A stretch of DNA of 13,341 nucleotides from an uncultured Collinsella sp. (GTDB lineage: Bacteria; Actinomycetota; Coriobacteriia; Coriobacteriales; Coriobacteriaceae): assembly GCA_902479205.1 (NCBI GenBank), contig CABSNX010000034.1:1-13341 (forward strand). The letters run 5' to 3'. A program made the translations under genes and the position numbers. A model generated the notes under the pieces. That model was not told where the DNA came from, made no database searches, and saw only the letters and a list, made by a program, of their open reading frames with translations. Numbering within the stretch: position 1 is the first letter of the stretch; each line of letters opens with the position of its first letter. Of the stretch, positions 12,600 to 13,341 are shown piece after piece.

Positions 12600-13298
12600 C
12601 TATCGAACCGAGGAATCGCCCGTGGCAGAAGATGTGTCGGGCTCATCATAGATGGCACCAAGGACATCACGCACGACGTGCAGCGCGGTATCGGAGCCAC
12701 CACCGCCCTGTTCCAAGACAGTGACAATCACGTACTTGGGCTCATCGGCCGGCGCGTAGGCGCAAAACCACGCGTAATCGTCCTCGCCGCTCTTCTCGCC
12801 CGTGCCGGACTTACCGTAGACCGTGGGGGTCAAGGAGTTAAAGTGCGCGGCGGTCGAAGTCGACGCCGAGTAAATCACATCATGCATGCCGTTGCGGACC
12901 AGCGCCAGGTCGGCATCGCTATTGATGTGGGCCTCCAGGCGCTTCTTTTTGCCCTTACCGTTGTACTTATAGGCATCGCCGTCGCCATCGCGCGACACCG
13001 CCGACAAGAAGACGTGGGGCACATACTGCTTGCCGCCGTTGGCAAGGCCCATGTAAGCACAGGCCATCTGCAGCGGTGTCACCAAAATGTCGCCCTGGCC
13101 GATAGCGATGTTAGTCATATCGCCGGCGTTCCACTTGCGGTCCTCGGCCGAGGCGTCGGTAAAGTACGACTCTTTCCACTTGGCGTCGGGAATGCGGCCC
13201 GTTCCCTCGCTTGGCAGATCGATGCCGCAGGTCTTGCCCAGACCCCAACGGCGAAAGACCTCTTGCAGGCCCTCGGGATGCTGGTCGTTGTAAAAAAA
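12600..13298 (-). CDS. mrdA: Penicillin-binding protein 2 (elongation transpeptidase), C-terminal fragment
   Basis: This is the last 232 residues of a class B penicillin-binding protein that crosslinks peptidoglycan during elongation with RodA. Visible are FFYNDQHPEGLQEVFRRWG followed by GIDLPSEGTGRIPDA (family hallmark), NIAIGQGDILVTPLQMA at about 63-79, and the third active-site motif KSGTGE at 163-168. The serine-bearing SxxK motif, the SxN/SxD motif normally just before FFY, and the whole N-terminal half lie beyond the contig end. A frame running to 13313 would add MYKRQ, but those five codons are adapter and must be dropped; no genuine start is present. The last ~15 residues are a Ser/Thr/Asp-rich tail. 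The gene ends nine bases before rodA, the usual mrdA-rodA pair. Confidence 0.93.
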   Translation of the reverse strand, partial: FFYNDQHPEGLQEVFRRWGLGKTCGIDLPSEGTGRIPDAKWKESYFTDASAEDRKWNAGDMTNIAIGQGDILVTPLQMACAYMGLANGGKQYVPHVFLSAVSRDGDGDAYKYNGKGKKKRLEAHINSDADLALVRNGMHDVIYSASTSTAAHFNSLTPTVYGKSGTGEKSGEDDYAWFCAYAPADEPKYVIVTVLEQGGGGSDTALHVVRDVLGAIYDEPDTSSATGDSSVR

Positions 13299-13341
13299 CT
13301 GTCTCTTATACACATCTCCGAGCCCACGAGACCGATCAGTA
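13299..13341. other. Nextera adapter with i7 index (right contig end)
   Basis: Bases 13299-13317, CTGTCTCTTATACACATCT, are the complete 19-base Tn5 mosaic end. CCGAGCCCACGAGAC (13318-13332) is the rest of the Illumina Nextera read-2 adapter. CGATCAGT (13333-13340) stands where the i7 index belongs, and the final A fits the start of the P7 flank. From memory, CGATCAGT is an index of the Nextera XT v2 set (N727). None of this is genomic. Confidence 0.98.

Noticed and set aside
12..13298. Mobile element, CRISPR array, prophage, tRNA or rRNA genes
   Set aside because: No direct-repeat arrays, transposase or integrase motifs, tRNA-like clover leaves or rRNA sequence were seen; gene content is uniform core genome.
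13115..13327. 70-codon frame starting MGSEMCIRDS
   Set aside because: The start is adapter sequence and the remainder is an out-of-frame reading of mrdA.

Overview
The window is one short assembled contig, about 13.29 kb of genuine sequence (12-13298), from a GC-rich bacterium. Most likely this is a Coriobacteriia member (Collinsella-like Actinomycetota). That placement is inferred from base composition, frequent TTG/GTG starts, the protein flavour and gene order; no 16S rRNA is present. Both ends are sequencing adapter: 1-11 is the tail of the Tn5/Nextera mosaic end, and 13299-13341 is the mosaic end, the read-2 adapter and an 8-base index. The two terminal genes are therefore cut artificially, and the apparent N-terminus MYKRQ of the last gene is adapter-encoded.

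Layout. All genes are on the minus strand except dinB, so in transcription order the window reads from right to left. Block A (13298-7720): mrdA/PBP2 (3' part), rodA, a DUF697-like membrane protein of unknown function, a TIGR03960-type radical SAM protein and its TIGR03936/DUF2344 partner, tightly packed or overlapping. Block B (7723-6918): a good sigma70 promoter whose -35 box overlaps the stop of the previous gene, then rplU (bL21), rpmA (bL27) and a terminator hairpin. Block C (6901-3537): obgE, nadD, yqeK, rsfS and an intrinsic terminator. dinB (2273-3526, plus strand) converges on block C and diverges from block D. Block D (2228-12): candidate promoter, about 120 nt leader, rpsP (bS16), khpA, rimM, trmD and the first 44 codons of lepB.

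Biology. The window is core genome: cell-wall elongation (PBP2, RodA), ribosome proteins and late ribosome assembly or silencing (bL21, bL27, ObgE, RsfS, bS16, RimM), tRNA m1G37 methylation (TrmD), RNA binding (KhpA), NAD synthesis and Ap4A turnover (NadD, YqeK), protein export (LepB) and translesion synthesis (DinB). I see no mobile element, CRISPR array, tRNA or rRNA. The least understood part is the three-gene run at 7720-11345 (DUF697-like protein plus two radical-SAM-associated proteins), set between the elongasome genes and the L21/L27 genes. It is conserved biology without an assigned function rather than an obviously new system. No stretch over 300 bases lacks a gene; the longest gap is the 201-base rpsP/dinB divergent region.
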